30,516 nt of DNA, taken from the NCBI GenBank assembly GCA_027577415.1, contig JANBQS010000149.1, positions 1-30,516 on the forward strand, written 5' to 3'. Every line of letters begins with the position of its first letter. Within the stretch, counting starts at the first letter, position 1. The DNA comes from Coemansia sp. RSA 922 (taxonomy: Eukaryota; Kickxellomycota; Kickxellomycetes; Kickxellales; Kickxellaceae). This document shows, piece after piece, positions 1 to 9,799 of the stretch. Position numbers and translations under genes: made by a program. The notes beneath the pieces were generated by a model. That model did not search any database and was not told the DNA's origin. It saw nothing but the letters and a program-made list of their open reading frames with translations.

Positions 1-315
1 CACCGCCCACAGCGCCGTCATAATCACAGAGAATACGCCCAGCGTAATGGGGAATGCCCGTCCGCCTTGCCGGGTCGCCTTGTCTGGTCCGCCAAAGATG
101 CACGAGCACACTGTCGAGAGCGACAGGAAAATTGCCAGTGCCGCCGACAGTGGCTTGACCACCCACTTGAAGTAGTACAGCCAGCCCTTGGTGTACATCA
201 GATCGTTGTTGTCAAGGAACACCTTCTCGCCGGCGTAGAGTCCGGTTTCGAACAGCGACGCAAGCACCTGAAGTGCCAGTACTAGAAACACGATGAAAAG
301 TAGGCAACGACGCAT
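1..315 (-). CDS. small multi-pass membrane protein, 5' part only (runs off left edge)
   Basis: The minus strand is open from an ATG at 315 down to base 1: 105 codons without a stop, so only the N-terminal part is present. The protein starts MRRCLLFIVFLVLALQV, a hydrophobic segment (about residues 4-20) that is either a signal anchor or first membrane span. Further hydrophobic stretches lie at about residues 52-75 (ending in a Cys pair) and 88-105. Between spans 1 and 2 is a polar loop of about 30 residues. This spacing resembles four-helix MARVEL-like fungal membrane proteins, but no diagnostic motif is visible, so I leave it unnamed. A TATA-like element (TTTATA on the plus strand near 412-417) lies about 100 bp upstream of the ATG. 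Confidence 0.7.
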   Translation of the reverse strand, partial: MRRCLLFIVFLVLALQVLASLFETGLYAGEKVFLDNNDLMYTKGWLYYFKWVVKPLSAALAIFLSLSTVCSCIFGGPDKATRQGGRAFPITLGVFSVIMTALWAV

Positions 316-834
316 GGTTTACGAAATAAAAATGTTATTAGCTTTAAAAAGTGAGAGAAGACAAAAGGTATGAGGAGGTGGCCTCTAGCACAAGAGGTGG
401 CTGCCACACTTGATTTATACCTGTGTTGCTTCGCAAGACTTGAGTGTTGTACCAGCAACATCTATAAATAGGCGGAAGAAATCAGCACACATCTTTGAAG
501 GGGAGCCAATAGTGTGCTGAAGCCGCCTACCTCACCCGCATGCATAATGACCACAACGATGATGTCCATCAGGCTTGGCACTTCCACAGAAGCAAAGTCT
601 TGGCTTGTGTTTCCAAAATAAGACTCTTCTCTGGAGCATTCCAAGAAGGGCCCCTCACGTGAGGCACGTTGACTGCAGATGGACCCTTCTGGCTCAGCCA
701 GCTCGACCCGATCTGGATCTTTCAGCTCGATTCACAAATATAAAAGTGGATATTTCGGCTCGCTCCGTAAACGCTCTTCATTTCTTGAATTTTCAAATCA
801 CCTTTTTTTATTATCCACTCTATAAATCACACAC
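316..834. promoter_or_regulatory. divergent intergenic region between membrane protein and YSH1
   Basis: About 520 bp separate two divergent start codons (315 minus, 835 plus). Both promoters should lie here. No convincing gene is seen; an 87-codon open frame across it starts at a TTG and has no recognisable content. Confidence 0.6.
739..746 (+). promoter_or_regulatory. candidate TATA box of YSH1
   Basis: TATAAAAG lies 89 bp before the YSH1 ATG, a plausible distance for a fungal TATA element. Called from the motif only. Confidence 0.35.
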
Positions 835-3276
835 ATGACCACTAAGCGCAGGGCCGAGGTGTCTGTGCCAATTGAAGACGAAAATGACCAACTAATAATC
901 ACACCGCTGGGGGCCGGGCGAGAGGTCGGGCGCTCGTGCATTGTCTTGGAATACAAGGGGAAAAAGGTCATGCTCGACTGTGGGCTTCACGCCGGGCGCA
1001 GCGGGCCAAACAGTCTACCCTATTTCGACGATGTGGGTCCAGAGACAATCGACGTTCTGCTAGTCACCCACTTTCACATTGACCACGCCGCGGCTGTCCC
1101 TTACTACTTGGAGCACACGTCGTTCAAGGGCCGCACGTTTATGACGCGGCCGACAAAGGGCGTCTTTCGCTGGCTGGCCACTGACTACATCCGCGTCACA
1201 AACACTTCCAACTCGGACGCTTCAGCGCTGTACTCCGAGGCTGACCTCATCAACGCGCATGCCAAAATTGAAGAAATCGACGTCCACCAGCAGGTCGAAG
1301 TCAACGGCATAAAGTTCACTGCCTACAACGCCGGCCACGTGCTGGGAGCGGCGATGTTTCTGATTGAGATTGCTGGGGTCAAAGTGCTGTACACTGGCGA
1401 CTACTCGCGCGAGGAGGACCGCCACCTCGTCCAGGCAGAGAATCCTGGAGTATACATACACGTGCTTATCACAGAGTCGACCTATGGAGTGCAGAGCCAC
1501 CACCCGCGAGTCGAGCGCGAGCGCGAGTTTATGACCTGCGTGCGCGAAGTTGTACGGCGGCGCGGCTGCTGCCTGATGCCCGTGACGGCGCTGGGCCGCA
1601 CGCAAGAGCTGCTGCTGATCCTCGAGGAGCATTGGAGCCGGTATGCCCAGGAGCTGGAGGGCGTCCCTGTCTTTTTCATCTCGGCGCTAGGTAAAACTGG
1701 CACGCGCCTGTACCAGGCCTACATTATGCACATGAACCAGCGGATCCAGCGCCAGTTCAACCGCACTGGCCGGAACCCCTTTGACTTCAAGTATATCAAG
1801 ACTCGCACCAACATTTCTGAAGTACCCGACTCCGGCCCCTGCGTTGTGCTCGCCAGTCCGGGCATGCTTCAGAACGGCGTGTCGCGCCAGTTGCTCGAGC
1901 GCTGGGCGCCACGTCCCGAGAACGGCCTTATTATTACCGGCTACTCGGTCGAGGGCACCTTGGCCCGCACAATTGTCAACTCGCCCGAGGTCATTCCAGC
2001 CTTTTCCGGCGGCACCATTCCCCGCCGTATGACAGTCAAAAACATTTCGTTTTCCGCCCATGTCGACTACGCTCAGAACAGCGCCTTTATCGACGAGATC
2101 CGCGCCCCACATGTAATATTGGTACACGGCGAAGAGAATGCCATGAAGCAGCTGCGCGCAAAGATCACCGACACGTACCGCGGCAGTGACTATGAGGTCA
2201 CTGTACACACCCCACAAAACACGCAGAAAGTACGTCTGCACTTTCACGGCGAAAAAATGGCGCGCGTGATGGGCAGCCTCGCTAGCAAAGTTCCTCGCGA
2301 AGGCGACTATGCGTCTGGCATCCTAGTCGAACGGGACTTTAGCTACACGCTCGTTGACGTGGCCGACTTGCACGAGTTCACCAACATTGCGCCAGTGGTT
2401 ATTGAACAGCAGCTATGCATTCCCTACGCATCGTCCTACACTCTGCTGCGGTACCATCTTGAGCAAATGTTTGGCGAGCTGGCCCTGACGACTGAGCGAT
2501 CTGACTCTGGCCTAGCACATGTGCTGAGGATCTACGACGTTGTCGACGTGTGCCACTCGAGCTGGAAGAGCTATGTGGAGATTGAGTGGGAGGGCAATGC
2601 CATGAACGACATGGTTGCCGACTCTGTGGTGGCTATTGTGCTGAATATCGAGTCTAGCCCAGCCTCGGTCAAGCTCACTCAAAGCAGCTGCAGCCACGAG
2701 CATAGCGCCAAGTCTGGCATTGTCGAGGCTGACGACATATCTCTGGACGCATCAGAGGTGGCTAGCCAGGAGTTGAACAGCTGCGATGACTCCCACCAGA
2801 TACGCGTTAGTGACTGTGAGAAGGTCATTGCCAAGCTAGCGCTGTTCATGCAGCAGCAGTTTTCCGAGGTAGCCATTGCCGACGACCACTCGAGCCTGGT
2901 CGTCACCCTCAATGGCCTGGTCGCTACGATTGATGCTCGCACACTGGACATTGCCACGGAGAGCCACATGCTGCGAGCGCGCATTTCTCCCATCATTGCA
3001 CGAGTCCGCCGCACAATGCGTCCGCTGGGCCACCACTCGTTGCCCCTACCTGAGCCCGTGCCGGCCTCGCCGCTGCTGGAGAAGCTAGAGGAGTTGCAGC
3101 TAGAGTCGACGCCCAAGCCCAGCAACGTTGACGACGATGACAAGGATATGCACATTGACGTGGACAGCGATGTCGATGACGACGACGAGGATGATGATGA
3201 GGTCTATGAGGATGACGAAGTTCATAGCGATACCAAATCCGATCCTGGATCTGAGCCCGATACCAAAGTGCTTTAA
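835..3276 (+). CDS. YSH1: mRNA 3'-end processing endonuclease Ysh1/CPSF73
   Basis: An intronless 813-residue metallo-beta-lactamase/beta-CASP protein, the endonuclease of the cleavage and polyadenylation factor that cuts pre-mRNA before poly(A) addition in the nucleus. Zinc ligands are all visible: H79-F-H81-I-D83-H84 in THFHIDH, H168 in NAGHVLG, D189 in YTGDYS, E214 in TESTYG, H409 in SFSAHVDY and H431 in HGEEN. The N-terminal catalytic part (about 1-470) is followed by the CPSF73 C-terminal domain (about 480-740). The last about 60 residues are an Asp/Glu-rich tail, unusual relative to the human protein and possibly a binding or solubility element. The start fits because homologous sequence (IITPLGAGREVGRSC) begins at residue 21. 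The next gene, CSM1, follows 205 bp downstream on the same strand. Confidence 0.96.
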   Translation: MTTKRRAEVSVPIEDENDQLIITPLGAGREVGRSCIVLEYKGKKVMLDCGLHAGRSGPNSLPYFDDVGPETIDVLLVTHFHIDHAAAVPYYLEHTSFKGRTFMTRPTKGVFRWLATDYIRVTNTSNSDASALYSEADLINAHAKIEEIDVHQQVEVNGIKFTAYNAGHVLGAAMFLIEIAGVKVLYTGDYSREEDRHLVQAENPGVYIHVLITESTYGVQSHHPRVEREREFMTCVREVVRRRGCCLMPVTALGRTQELLLILEEHWSRYAQELEGVPVFFISALGKTGTRLYQAYIMHMNQRIQRQFNRTGRNPFDFKYIKTRTNISEVPDSGPCVVLASPGMLQNGVSRQLLERWAPRPENGLIITGYSVEGTLARTIVNSPEVIPAFSGGTIPRRMTVKNISFSAHVDYAQNSAFIDEIRAPHVILVHGEENAMKQLRAKITDTYRGSDYEVTVHTPQNTQKVRLHFHGEKMARVMGSLASKVPREGDYASGILVERDFSYTLVDVADLHEFTNIAPVVIEQQLCIPYASSYTLLRYHLEQMFGELALTTERSDSGLAHVLRIYDVVDVCHSSWKSYVEIEWEGNAMNDMVADSVVAIVLNIESSPASVKLTQSSCSHEHSAKSGIVEADDISLDASEVASQELNSCDDSHQIRVSDCEKVIAKLALFMQQQFSEVAIADDHSSLVVTLNGLVATIDARTLDIATESHMLRARISPIIARVRRTMRPLGHHSLPLPEPVPASPLLEKLEELQLESTPKPSNVDDDDKDMHIDVDSDVDDDDEDDDEVYEDDEVHSDTKSDPGSEPDTKVL

Positions 3277-3369
3277 TAGAATTTGATTTATCTTGGCTCC
3301 AGCCAATCAGCAAGCGCCGCTAGATGCGACCTCTGACTATTCGATTTTCAAAATCCCATTTCCCTCTTG

Positions 3370-3375
3370 ACGCGT
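3370..3375. promoter_or_regulatory. ACGCGT (MCB-like) site upstream of CSM1
   Basis: A palindromic ACGCGT lies about 107 bp before the CSM1 ATG. In other fungi this hexamer binds MBF and drives G1/S transcription. The hexamer also occurs several times inside coding sequence in this window, so the call is weak. Confidence 0.25.
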
Positions 3376-3481
3376 TTTTTTTAAGAGTACCCTTTTTGAG
3401 GGCGCCAGGGGGGAGAGGGCAATAATAACCCTGCTTTCTTTTTTTGACTTTTTCAAATTTATTTACCTAGTTCTTCGAAAC

Positions 3482-5149
3482 ATGCCTCCACGAAAGTCTA
3501 ATAAGGCGGTCGCTACTACCGTATCCGATAGCAGCAGCGTCACACCCCGGAAAAGAGGACGCCCTGCTAAAGGAGACGTGACAAAGACAAAGCGTGGACC
3601 TGTGGATGAGTCCGATGGCGATAACCATACGACTACACCCACGAGACGCTCGTCCGCTGCCTCTAAAGGGAATCAGCTCGCACCGCCTGATACTCTAGGC
3701 ATGACTCGGCGCACGCGTCCGACCATTGCAGCCGTCTCAGACATTCCCGTTACGCGCTCTTCGCCGCGCTCCAAAGCCCCGCCTGCCAATGCAAAGCCGG
3801 CAGCAGCAGCAACAGCCAAGTCGAAGACGACAAGGGGTCGTAGTCGTCCCAAAGCGGTCACTGTAAGCGAGGTCGTTGGTGACAGCGACAGCGAGGTCGA
3901 GGCAAAGTTTGCCGACACGATTCAGATTGCAGCTCCAGACTCTGACGACTATGACTTGCCCGGCCAAACGACGATTCTGGATACTCCGTCTAAGAATCCC
4001 ACAAAGGCCTCGCCCCTGTTATTCACTCGATTGCGCCCACCACCAAAGATTGATATCGCCGAGTCCAGCGAAAGTGCATCGCCAAAGCCAAAGCGCGGCC
4101 GCAAGCGCAAGTCCGACGCTGATATCATACCTAGCACGCCATCAAAGCAATCCGATACGGTTCAACGCCCACCGGCTAAGCGCGGCAGGCCCCTAAAGTC
4201 CCAGGGCGATGAGCCAGCTACTGTGCCCAGTGGTCGGCAAAGTCCAATGACGCCTGTACGTACTCGCGCAGTGTCCGTCACCTCTCCACGGCACGAGGTA
4301 TACGTGGATATTGTGTCTCCATCAATGTTTGAAAGGAGCCGCGCAAGGATATCCACAGCCAAGCAAGAAAAGGTCCAGCCGTCTTCCTCTGCATCGGCGT
4401 CAGCGGACGAGAGTACCAGGTGGCGCAAAAAGTACGAGGAGCTATGTGCTTTGCGTCAGTCTCAGCCAGAGAGGGAGTACGAAGAGCTGAAAAGGTCTTC
4501 TCAGGAGCGCTTTGACGCTGCTGACGCTTTGATTGCAAAGTTGCGCAACGAGGTCGCTACAATCAAACACAAAGCCGAAGCCGAGCCAAAGAAGCCCATG
4601 GTCAATGGCGCAAAGTCGGCCAGCGAAAAGGAGCTTGAGAAGCAAGTCGTCGTACTACAGCAGCAGATCGATGCGCTCACTCAGGCCGTCCTGTCCAAGG
4701 ATGAGGCGATCGAGCGACTGGAGAAGCACCGGAAGCTGACCGAAACCAGTACAGACTACAATCTGCGCGAGGCTCTCAAGCTCATGCAAGAAATGTCTGG
4801 CCTCGCCATCCAAGACGTAGTTCCCGAAGACGACGGCTTGTCTTATCTATGCAAGCAGACCGGCCCCAATGCTACCGTCTCGTATAAGCTGACCGTCTCC
4901 GACGAATACCCGGGCGAGTTCCAGTACACGCCAAACGACAGTTCGCCCACGCCAGCCGCGCTGCCTGATTATCTGCAGGGCAGCATTTCGTTCGAGAAGT
5001 CATCGGCGACCATGTTTTACTGGCGCATGTGCGATCACTTGCACCAGCCAAGTGAAGATAGAGCCAGTGCGGCGGACCGGGCTGGATCAGCGTCCGCCGC
5101 CGCAGAACAGACTCGGTCCGAGGATCCGCAATCTAGCCATACAACATAG
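3482..5149 (+). CDS. CSM1: Csm1/Pcs1-like monopolin subunit with AT-hooks
   Basis: A 555-residue intronless protein. The C-terminal about 110 residues (about 435-540, from LREALKLMQEMSGLAIQDV through YPGEFQYTP to MFYWRMCDHLH) read as the globular chromosome-segregation domain of Csm1/Pcs1, preceded by a coiled coil at about 315-430. In yeasts this protein forms the V-shaped monopolin core that clamps kinetochores and also acts at rDNA. The N-terminal about 310 residues are disordered and basic, with three AT-hook-like cores: KRGRP near residue 24, KRGRKRK near 200 and KRGRP near 230. Many Ser-Pro/Thr-Pro sites occur. The budding and fission yeast proteins are about 190-215 residues, so this one carries a large DNA-binding-type extension. 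It converges with MED7, whose stop is 57 bp away. Confidence 0.8.
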   Translation: MPPRKSNKAVATTVSDSSSVTPRKRGRPAKGDVTKTKRGPVDESDGDNHTTTPTRRSSAASKGNQLAPPDTLGMTRRTRPTIAAVSDIPVTRSSPRSKAPPANAKPAAAATAKSKTTRGRSRPKAVTVSEVVGDSDSEVEAKFADTIQIAAPDSDDYDLPGQTTILDTPSKNPTKASPLLFTRLRPPPKIDIAESSESASPKPKRGRKRKSDADIIPSTPSKQSDTVQRPPAKRGRPLKSQGDEPATVPSGRQSPMTPVRTRAVSVTSPRHEVYVDIVSPSMFERSRARISTAKQEKVQPSSSASASADESTRWRKKYEELCALRQSQPEREYEELKRSSQERFDAADALIAKLRNEVATIKHKAEAEPKKPMVNGAKSASEKELEKQVVVLQQQIDALTQAVLSKDEAIERLEKHRKLTETSTDYNLREALKLMQEMSGLAIQDVVPEDDGLSYLCKQTGPNATVSYKLTVSDEYPGEFQYTPNDSSPTPAALPDYLQGSISFEKSSATMFYWRMCDHLHQPSEDRASAADRAGSASAAAEQTRSEDPQSSHTT

Positions 5150-5206
5150 TTGGGTGTTTTGACCTTGAAATTAACATATCACCTTATCGCATGTATGTGA
5201 AAGTAT

Positions 5207-5917
5207 CTAGTGGATAGCTTGCACTGCCTCAAGAATCGCCTTGAGGCCCGCTGCGGATATGGCGTTCGAGTCGGCACTGCCTTGCGTCTCATCTTTTGCT
5301 TGTGTAGCGCCAATTTCTGCTGGTACTCTGGTATGGATATCTACCGTTGCTGCTTCTTGCCTCAGGCGCTCCACCTCGAGTTCCAGCTCTTTGCACTTTT
5401 CTAGCGTGGCCCTAGTGCTCTCGCGCTTGGCGTCAATCTGTTGTTGTAGCATGAGCTTCAGCGTTTCCTTTGCCTGGTGGCTACGGTACTCGTTGATGAG
5501 GTGGTGGGCATTGACAAGGATGTCGCGGATGCGCTCTGTGCGAGCACCGAACTGTGACGGGTCCTTGATAAGCACATCTACTAGGTCCAGAAACTCGAAC
5601 AAAATAGAGTGGTTGAGCCTCTTCAGCTCCGTGATGCGGTCAATGGGGCCCTCTGAGTACAGCTGCGGTATATTTTGCTCTGCTAATGTGGGAAGCCGAT
5701 CTTGAACTTGCCACAGGCGGCCAAATCCTGCGTAGGACCCAGATAGCGGTGGCTCTGGCGGTACAAGAAACTTTAACTCTGCGTCATCGAGGGCTGCTTC
5801 TGCCTCTGTGGAGGCTAGCCTGGCGACATTGGAGTCGGTGAACAGAGCATAGTAGTCGGGCGGGGCTGGATACGACGCATCGAGCTGCTGTCCAGCAGAC
5901 TGGGACTGATCCGGCAT
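5207..5917 (-). CDS. MED7: Mediator complex subunit 7
   Basis: A 236-residue protein of the Mediator middle module, which bridges activators and RNA polymerase II. The N-terminal signature YPAPPDYYALF is followed by LKFLVPPEPP and GFGRLWQVQD, then by the helical core (LKRLNHSILFEFLDLVDVL, then a histidine-containing ILVNAHHLINEYR) and a long C-terminal coiled coil that pairs with Med21. The reading frame stays open upstream to an ATG at 6010, but that extension is low complexity and unlike Med7; the ATG at 5917, 12 codons before the YPAPPDYY signature, is the better start. The gene sits head-to-tail behind POP1, with 126 bp between the POP1 stop and this start on the minus strand. Confidence 0.93.
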   Translation of the reverse strand: MPDQSQSAGQQLDASYPAPPDYYALFTDSNVARLASTEAEAALDDAELKFLVPPEPPLSGSYAGFGRLWQVQDRLPTLAEQNIPQLYSEGPIDRITELKRLNHSILFEFLDLVDVLIKDPSQFGARTERIRDILVNAHHLINEYRSHQAKETLKLMLQQQIDAKRESTRATLEKCKELELEVERLRQEAATVDIHTRVPAEIGATQAKDETQGSADSNAISAAGLKAILEAVQAIH

Positions 5918-6043
5918 ATGAGTTTGATAAATAGACACTTTTTTTTGTACAGAGAATATATTGATAGTAGAAAAGGCTTGGCTAAAGCCAGACAACAAAG
6001 CGGTGTTCATCTCAGAGAGACAGTTATAGGACCAAAAATATAA

Positions 6044-8515
6044 TCAAGGGATGACGTTAAGAATGGCCTCGATAAAAGGCCCTCCGTTCATGCTGTTAAT
6101 GGTGACGCTGGCACTCTTGTTGGAGCCCTGAGACAGCTGAATACCAAGGCCGGCCTTCCAAAGAGTAAACAGTCCCTTCAACGAACATGCACCGATGGCC
6201 ATGCTGCAACCACGCGCGAGGGAGAAGGACCCAGTCATGACGTAGCCGATTAATGCAGAGCGTCTAGGATCCACGCCCACAGGCGCTGGATCCGGACTTG
6301 TCGAGGGAGCACCAGAGCGTATGTAGATAGGAGCGTTCTTAGCTGGCACGCCGCGACCATTGCAGATCAGACGCACCCGAACCAAGGCACGCTCTAGCAG
6401 TTGCAAAGAGTCTTCACACGAGTGACCACGAATTGACTCCAAAAGCGGCTTGGCCCACTGAACCAGAGTGACTTTATCATGCGGAGCTGTTAGAAGCGAG
6501 CTAACTATGGCTGAGAGGCGCTCTCCGGATACAAGCCATATCCCAGCAGTCGTATCGACCGCACCAAGTTCGCGTTCGTTAGCAGTGTCTGGGTCGCCCA
6601 TATCGACATCGCTATTGTCTCCGTCATCGGCGCTAGTAGTTGCTAGCGCAACAGCCTTTTTACTGGAGTTGATTTTGCGTAGTCGCCTGATACGACACTG
6701 AAGATCATTGGTGGTTATCTCGGGATATGTTGCTGGCGAGCTGGTCATCCCGAGTAGCGTGTGGAATGGCGACGAAAAGGGCGACTCGACACCGAGTTGC
6801 AAGTAGTTGGTGCGCTTGCCAGGAGGACGGCGAGACCACTTGCCAAATTCGTCGGCGGCAATGGAGCCAGCCCAGGAGTCGTAAGCACTAGTGCCAGGCC
6901 AATTGGCAGGGAATGTTGACAGTCCCGCCTCAAATCCAACATGGTTCCTCTCTTGCAGTCCCTGAGCCCTTGCGCCGGCAAAGTTAAGGGCCATCCACAG
7001 TGACATGCCCCAGCCCTTTGGCGCCAAAAGCGTCCAGCCATGTGCTAGGTTGTCGACTAGCTGACTGGCCGTTTTGATCACACGCGAGCCCAGCAGAGCC
7101 TCCGGGCCAGTGCGAATCAACAAAAGAGGCACAGTAACGTCGATATTGGGATCTGGGCTCAGCTTTGCGCCCGGAATCAACTGGGCGTGGCGTCGCTCAT
7201 TAAGGCTGTGCTCAGAAGGTCGGCGCTCGACGTCACTGGCACAGCTAGCACGATCCCAAATGCCGCCATCACCGGCTTCAGAGAGCGATGCAGCACCAGC
7301 TGGCCACTGCAGCAACACCCCGTCTAGCTGACGCTGCTGCTGTTCTGGCAAGAGCTGGGTTTCTTCCGCGCCCAGCTTGAATGGGAAGTGCAGTCGCGGG
7401 TCGTGGATTCGCAGGGCAAGAACAACGCTTTCGGGCAGTGAGGCCGGGCTGGACAAGGCTTGAATGGCCTGCAAAATAGACGCCCCACATGATTTCGGAG
7501 AAGCAGTGTGAGACAAAATCGAGCACAACATCTGCGTACTTTGGTTGCCCAGGAGCTCAAAGGAGACCAGATCGCAGCTAATGTCGTCGATCCTCAGCTG
7601 CTGTTCAAGCGGCTCTTGCAGCATGGCGCTTGCATTGACAAGCTCAGAAAGCACTGTATCGGCAATGCAGGGATGGATTCGAATCCACAAAACGCCCAGC
7701 TGTCCTTTGATAACAGGCTTCCACAGTGCAGTGACTGGACCAAGTGCAGACAGCGGGTACTGGCCAGCCCGATACATCGTAAGAGACGCCATCCGGTTTC
7801 CATTTACGTAGCATGGCGCTGCGATAGTGAGATCCTCAGGGGCGACTAGGCAGCCTAGGAGACGAGTAATTGCCTCGACTTGGCCGGTAACCTCGATAGT
7901 CCTATAGAACGATACATCCTGTACAAATGTCTTCTCCATAGCAGCTCGGTAGGCGGCTCGGTGACTGCGCTCGTTGGGCGAGTCGGCCACCATGACACCC
8001 CACATCTCCTTCATGTGCATGCGCTTAGCGTGCCAGACGTGAGTCTCCAGCCAACGCTTGCCATTCTGACGCTGCTCATACTCTGCGCGTACCGACCTCG
8101 TCCTGCGTCGCTTATACCGGTTGTTTTTCTTTGCATTGGTTAGCTTACCCGAGTCGCCCAGTGTCTTTGAGGACGCTGCTGACTTTTTCATCTCGGATAT
8201 CGCCTTTTCGCGCAGTCGCACCGGCATGCGCTTGACGTTGTGACTAGCTGCGCGTCGCCGGAGATGCCGAGGAAGCGTCTGAAAAGCACGAGCATTGCCC
8301 GACGTCTTGGCACTCTCAAGCGAGCGCTGGAGTGCGTTGATCTCAAATGACCGCGCCTCAACAAACCCTGTGACGTCTAAAGACCGTGCCTTGCTAAGAG
8401 TTGCATGCCCAGCCACCACCGCTTTTTGCTCCGAAACATGATGCTTGAACCCTGACGTAGTTTGACGAGCCTTTCGTTTATCCACCTCGGCCCGCTTTCC
8501 GGACTCTGAGCTCAT
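6044..8515 (-). CDS. POP1: RNase P/MRP protein subunit Pop1
   Basis: An 823-residue intronless protein, the largest protein subunit of nuclear RNase P and RNase MRP (tRNA 5' maturation, rRNA processing). The N-terminal Pop1 region shows RRRAASHNVKRMPVRLREKA (near residue 90) and a basic RRRTRSVRAEY followed by WLETHVWHAKRMHMKEMWG (near residues 140-175). The POPLD domain is recognisable at GWGMSLWMALNFAGAR (near 500), with a conserved glycine-rich C-terminal segment (GYVMTGSFSLARGCSMAIG, near 755). The frame extends two codons upstream to a TTG; the ATG at 8515 is chosen. It diverges from MIC19, leaving 258 bp for two promoters. Confidence 0.95.
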   Translation of the reverse strand: MSSESGKRAEVDKRKARQTTSGFKHHVSEQKAVVAGHATLSKARSLDVTGFVEARSFEINALQRSLESAKTSGNARAFQTLPRHLRRRAASHNVKRMPVRLREKAISEMKKSAASSKTLGDSGKLTNAKKNNRYKRRRTRSVRAEYEQRQNGKRWLETHVWHAKRMHMKEMWGVMVADSPNERSHRAAYRAAMEKTFVQDVSFYRTIEVTGQVEAITRLLGCLVAPEDLTIAAPCYVNGNRMASLTMYRAGQYPLSALGPVTALWKPVIKGQLGVLWIRIHPCIADTVLSELVNASAMLQEPLEQQLRIDDISCDLVSFELLGNQSTQMLCSILSHTASPKSCGASILQAIQALSSPASLPESVVLALRIHDPRLHFPFKLGAEETQLLPEQQQRQLDGVLLQWPAGAASLSEAGDGGIWDRASCASDVERRPSEHSLNERRHAQLIPGAKLSPDPNIDVTVPLLLIRTGPEALLGSRVIKTASQLVDNLAHGWTLLAPKGWGMSLWMALNFAGARAQGLQERNHVGFEAGLSTFPANWPGTSAYDSWAGSIAADEFGKWSRRPPGKRTNYLQLGVESPFSSPFHTLLGMTSSPATYPEITTNDLQCRIRRLRKINSSKKAVALATTSADDGDNSDVDMGDPDTANERELGAVDTTAGIWLVSGERLSAIVSSLLTAPHDKVTLVQWAKPLLESIRGHSCEDSLQLLERALVRVRLICNGRGVPAKNAPIYIRSGAPSTSPDPAPVGVDPRRSALIGYVMTGSFSLARGCSMAIGACSLKGLFTLWKAGLGIQLSQGSNKSASVTINSMNGGPFIEAILNVIP

Positions 8516-8773
8516 TTGCAAACAACAACGAGAGTGCGCTTATAAATAGAATACCGAAATTAATGGACAAATCAGAACGGAATAGAAGAGAAAAAGTCGA
8601 GGAAGCCTGATTGAAAAATTATATTCATTTCTGGGTGCGAGCCGATGAGCTATCGTCGAGCCGATATCTCTAGAGACGATTAGGTTTTGAAGGGCTTGTG
8701 TTCTTGTGCTCTTCTCTTTTGAATCGAAATCATTTACTTGCAATTACAAACTGCCGCTGCTGAGCCTTTGAAA

Positions 8774-9324
8774 ATGGGTGCGAGCAACTCAAAGAACGAG
8801 CCCGTCTACGTCTACGCTAGCCAAGTGCCCATAGGGGTGAGTTTCTTATCACGCCTGTCCTTCCGCAATAGACGCATTCACCACTAACTGCTTTCTTTGC
8901 GTGTCTCTAGTTTACGGCCCAGCTTAAAGACAAACTAGTTTCCGAGGCGACCACGACTCCAAACCCTCCGGCTGAGGAAGGTGCCGTGGCTAAATCGCGC
9001 GACCTAGCCGATAAAGTCGACGAGGGCGTAGCTAAGGAATTGGCGCGCATCCTTGAAAAGAACCAGCTCGAGGAGCTAAAGGCCAAGGAGCGCCAAGTCA
9101 GCACATCCGATCTGCTTCGCGAGATACGAGATGTTTCACACCAGATCGCTGCTAATCCTACTACAAAGTCTCCCACATATGAGCGGGCTCTACACGCTCG
9201 CGATCGAGTCGCCGCTTGTTTGAAGGACAATGCCGGAAGGACGCTGAACTGCTGGAAAGAAGTCTGCGAATTTAAGAGCTTGGTAGCCACTCTCGAGATT
9301 GAGTTTGTTGCCACACATCGCTAA
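8774..9324 (+). CDS. MIC19: MICOS complex subunit Mic19 (spliced)
   Basis: Two exons: 8774-8836 (21 codons) and 8911-9324. The intron is GTGAGT...CTAG, 74 nt, phase 0, with a CTAAC branch site near 8884. The joined protein has 158 residues. It begins MGASNSK, a typical N-myristoylation signal, has a coiled-coil middle (about 50-105) and ends in a half CHCH motif, CLKDNAGRTLNCWKEV, with cysteines ten residues apart, as in fungal Mic19. In yeast Mic19 sits on the inner mitochondrial membrane, faces the intermembrane space and links Mic60 to the Mic10 module at crista junctions. Identification rests on the myristoylation start plus the C-terminal motif. Confidence 0.88.
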
Positions 9325-9325
9325 C

Positions 9326-9331
9326 AATAAA
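9326..9331 (+). terminator. AATAAA polyadenylation-type signal after MIC19
   Basis: AATAAA starts one base after the MIC19 stop codon, so the 3' UTR is probably very short or another signal is used. Confidence 0.35.
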
Positions 9332-9799
9332 TCAAACCTGTCACTTTTGACATCACAAATCAAGTTTGATGGAAGAATATTATTAATATGCTCACTGACT
9401 CGTTTTTTTAGTAGTTGATGACTGGAGAGAGGGTCGTGTTTTCATGCCGCGACCGCTCATTTACAGTGACCCGCAAAATTGAACCAATGTTTTTCGATTT
9501 TGACTTGAATCCTGAGTATCTTCACCTACACCCTTCCTATCACTCTGTGACTAATATTTTTGGATAGCTACAGATCAGTGCTACTACAAATGAATTACAC
9601 CTCTTTATCCGGCTTATTACTAGTTATGCTGCTATTATTTATGTAGCTTTTCTTTGTGTAACTTCATTTTTTTTTAACAAAGCGTGTGTAAAATATTTTA
9701 GGATTATTTTCTCGGCGGTCTTACTTTTGATTCACTTCTTTTGACAATATTTATTTTTCTTACTATTGACCCTAAATACTGACATTCTTTTTTTTCACA
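9332..9799. other. AT-rich intergenic stretch
   Basis: About 470 bp, clearly more AT-rich than the flanking genes, with T-runs. I see no coding frame or RNA gene. It probably belongs to the decayed transposon neighbourhood that follows. Confidence 0.5.

Noticed and set aside
575..838. 87-codon frame upstream of YSH1
   Set aside because: It begins with TTG, has no motif and overlaps the promoter and start of YSH1.
1687..2247. 186-codon frame antisense to YSH1
   Set aside because: It is a shadow of conserved coding sequence.
5918..6010. In-frame N-terminal extension of MED7 to an ATG at 6010
   Set aside because: The extra 31 residues are unlike Med7 and the family signature sits soon after the ATG at 5917.
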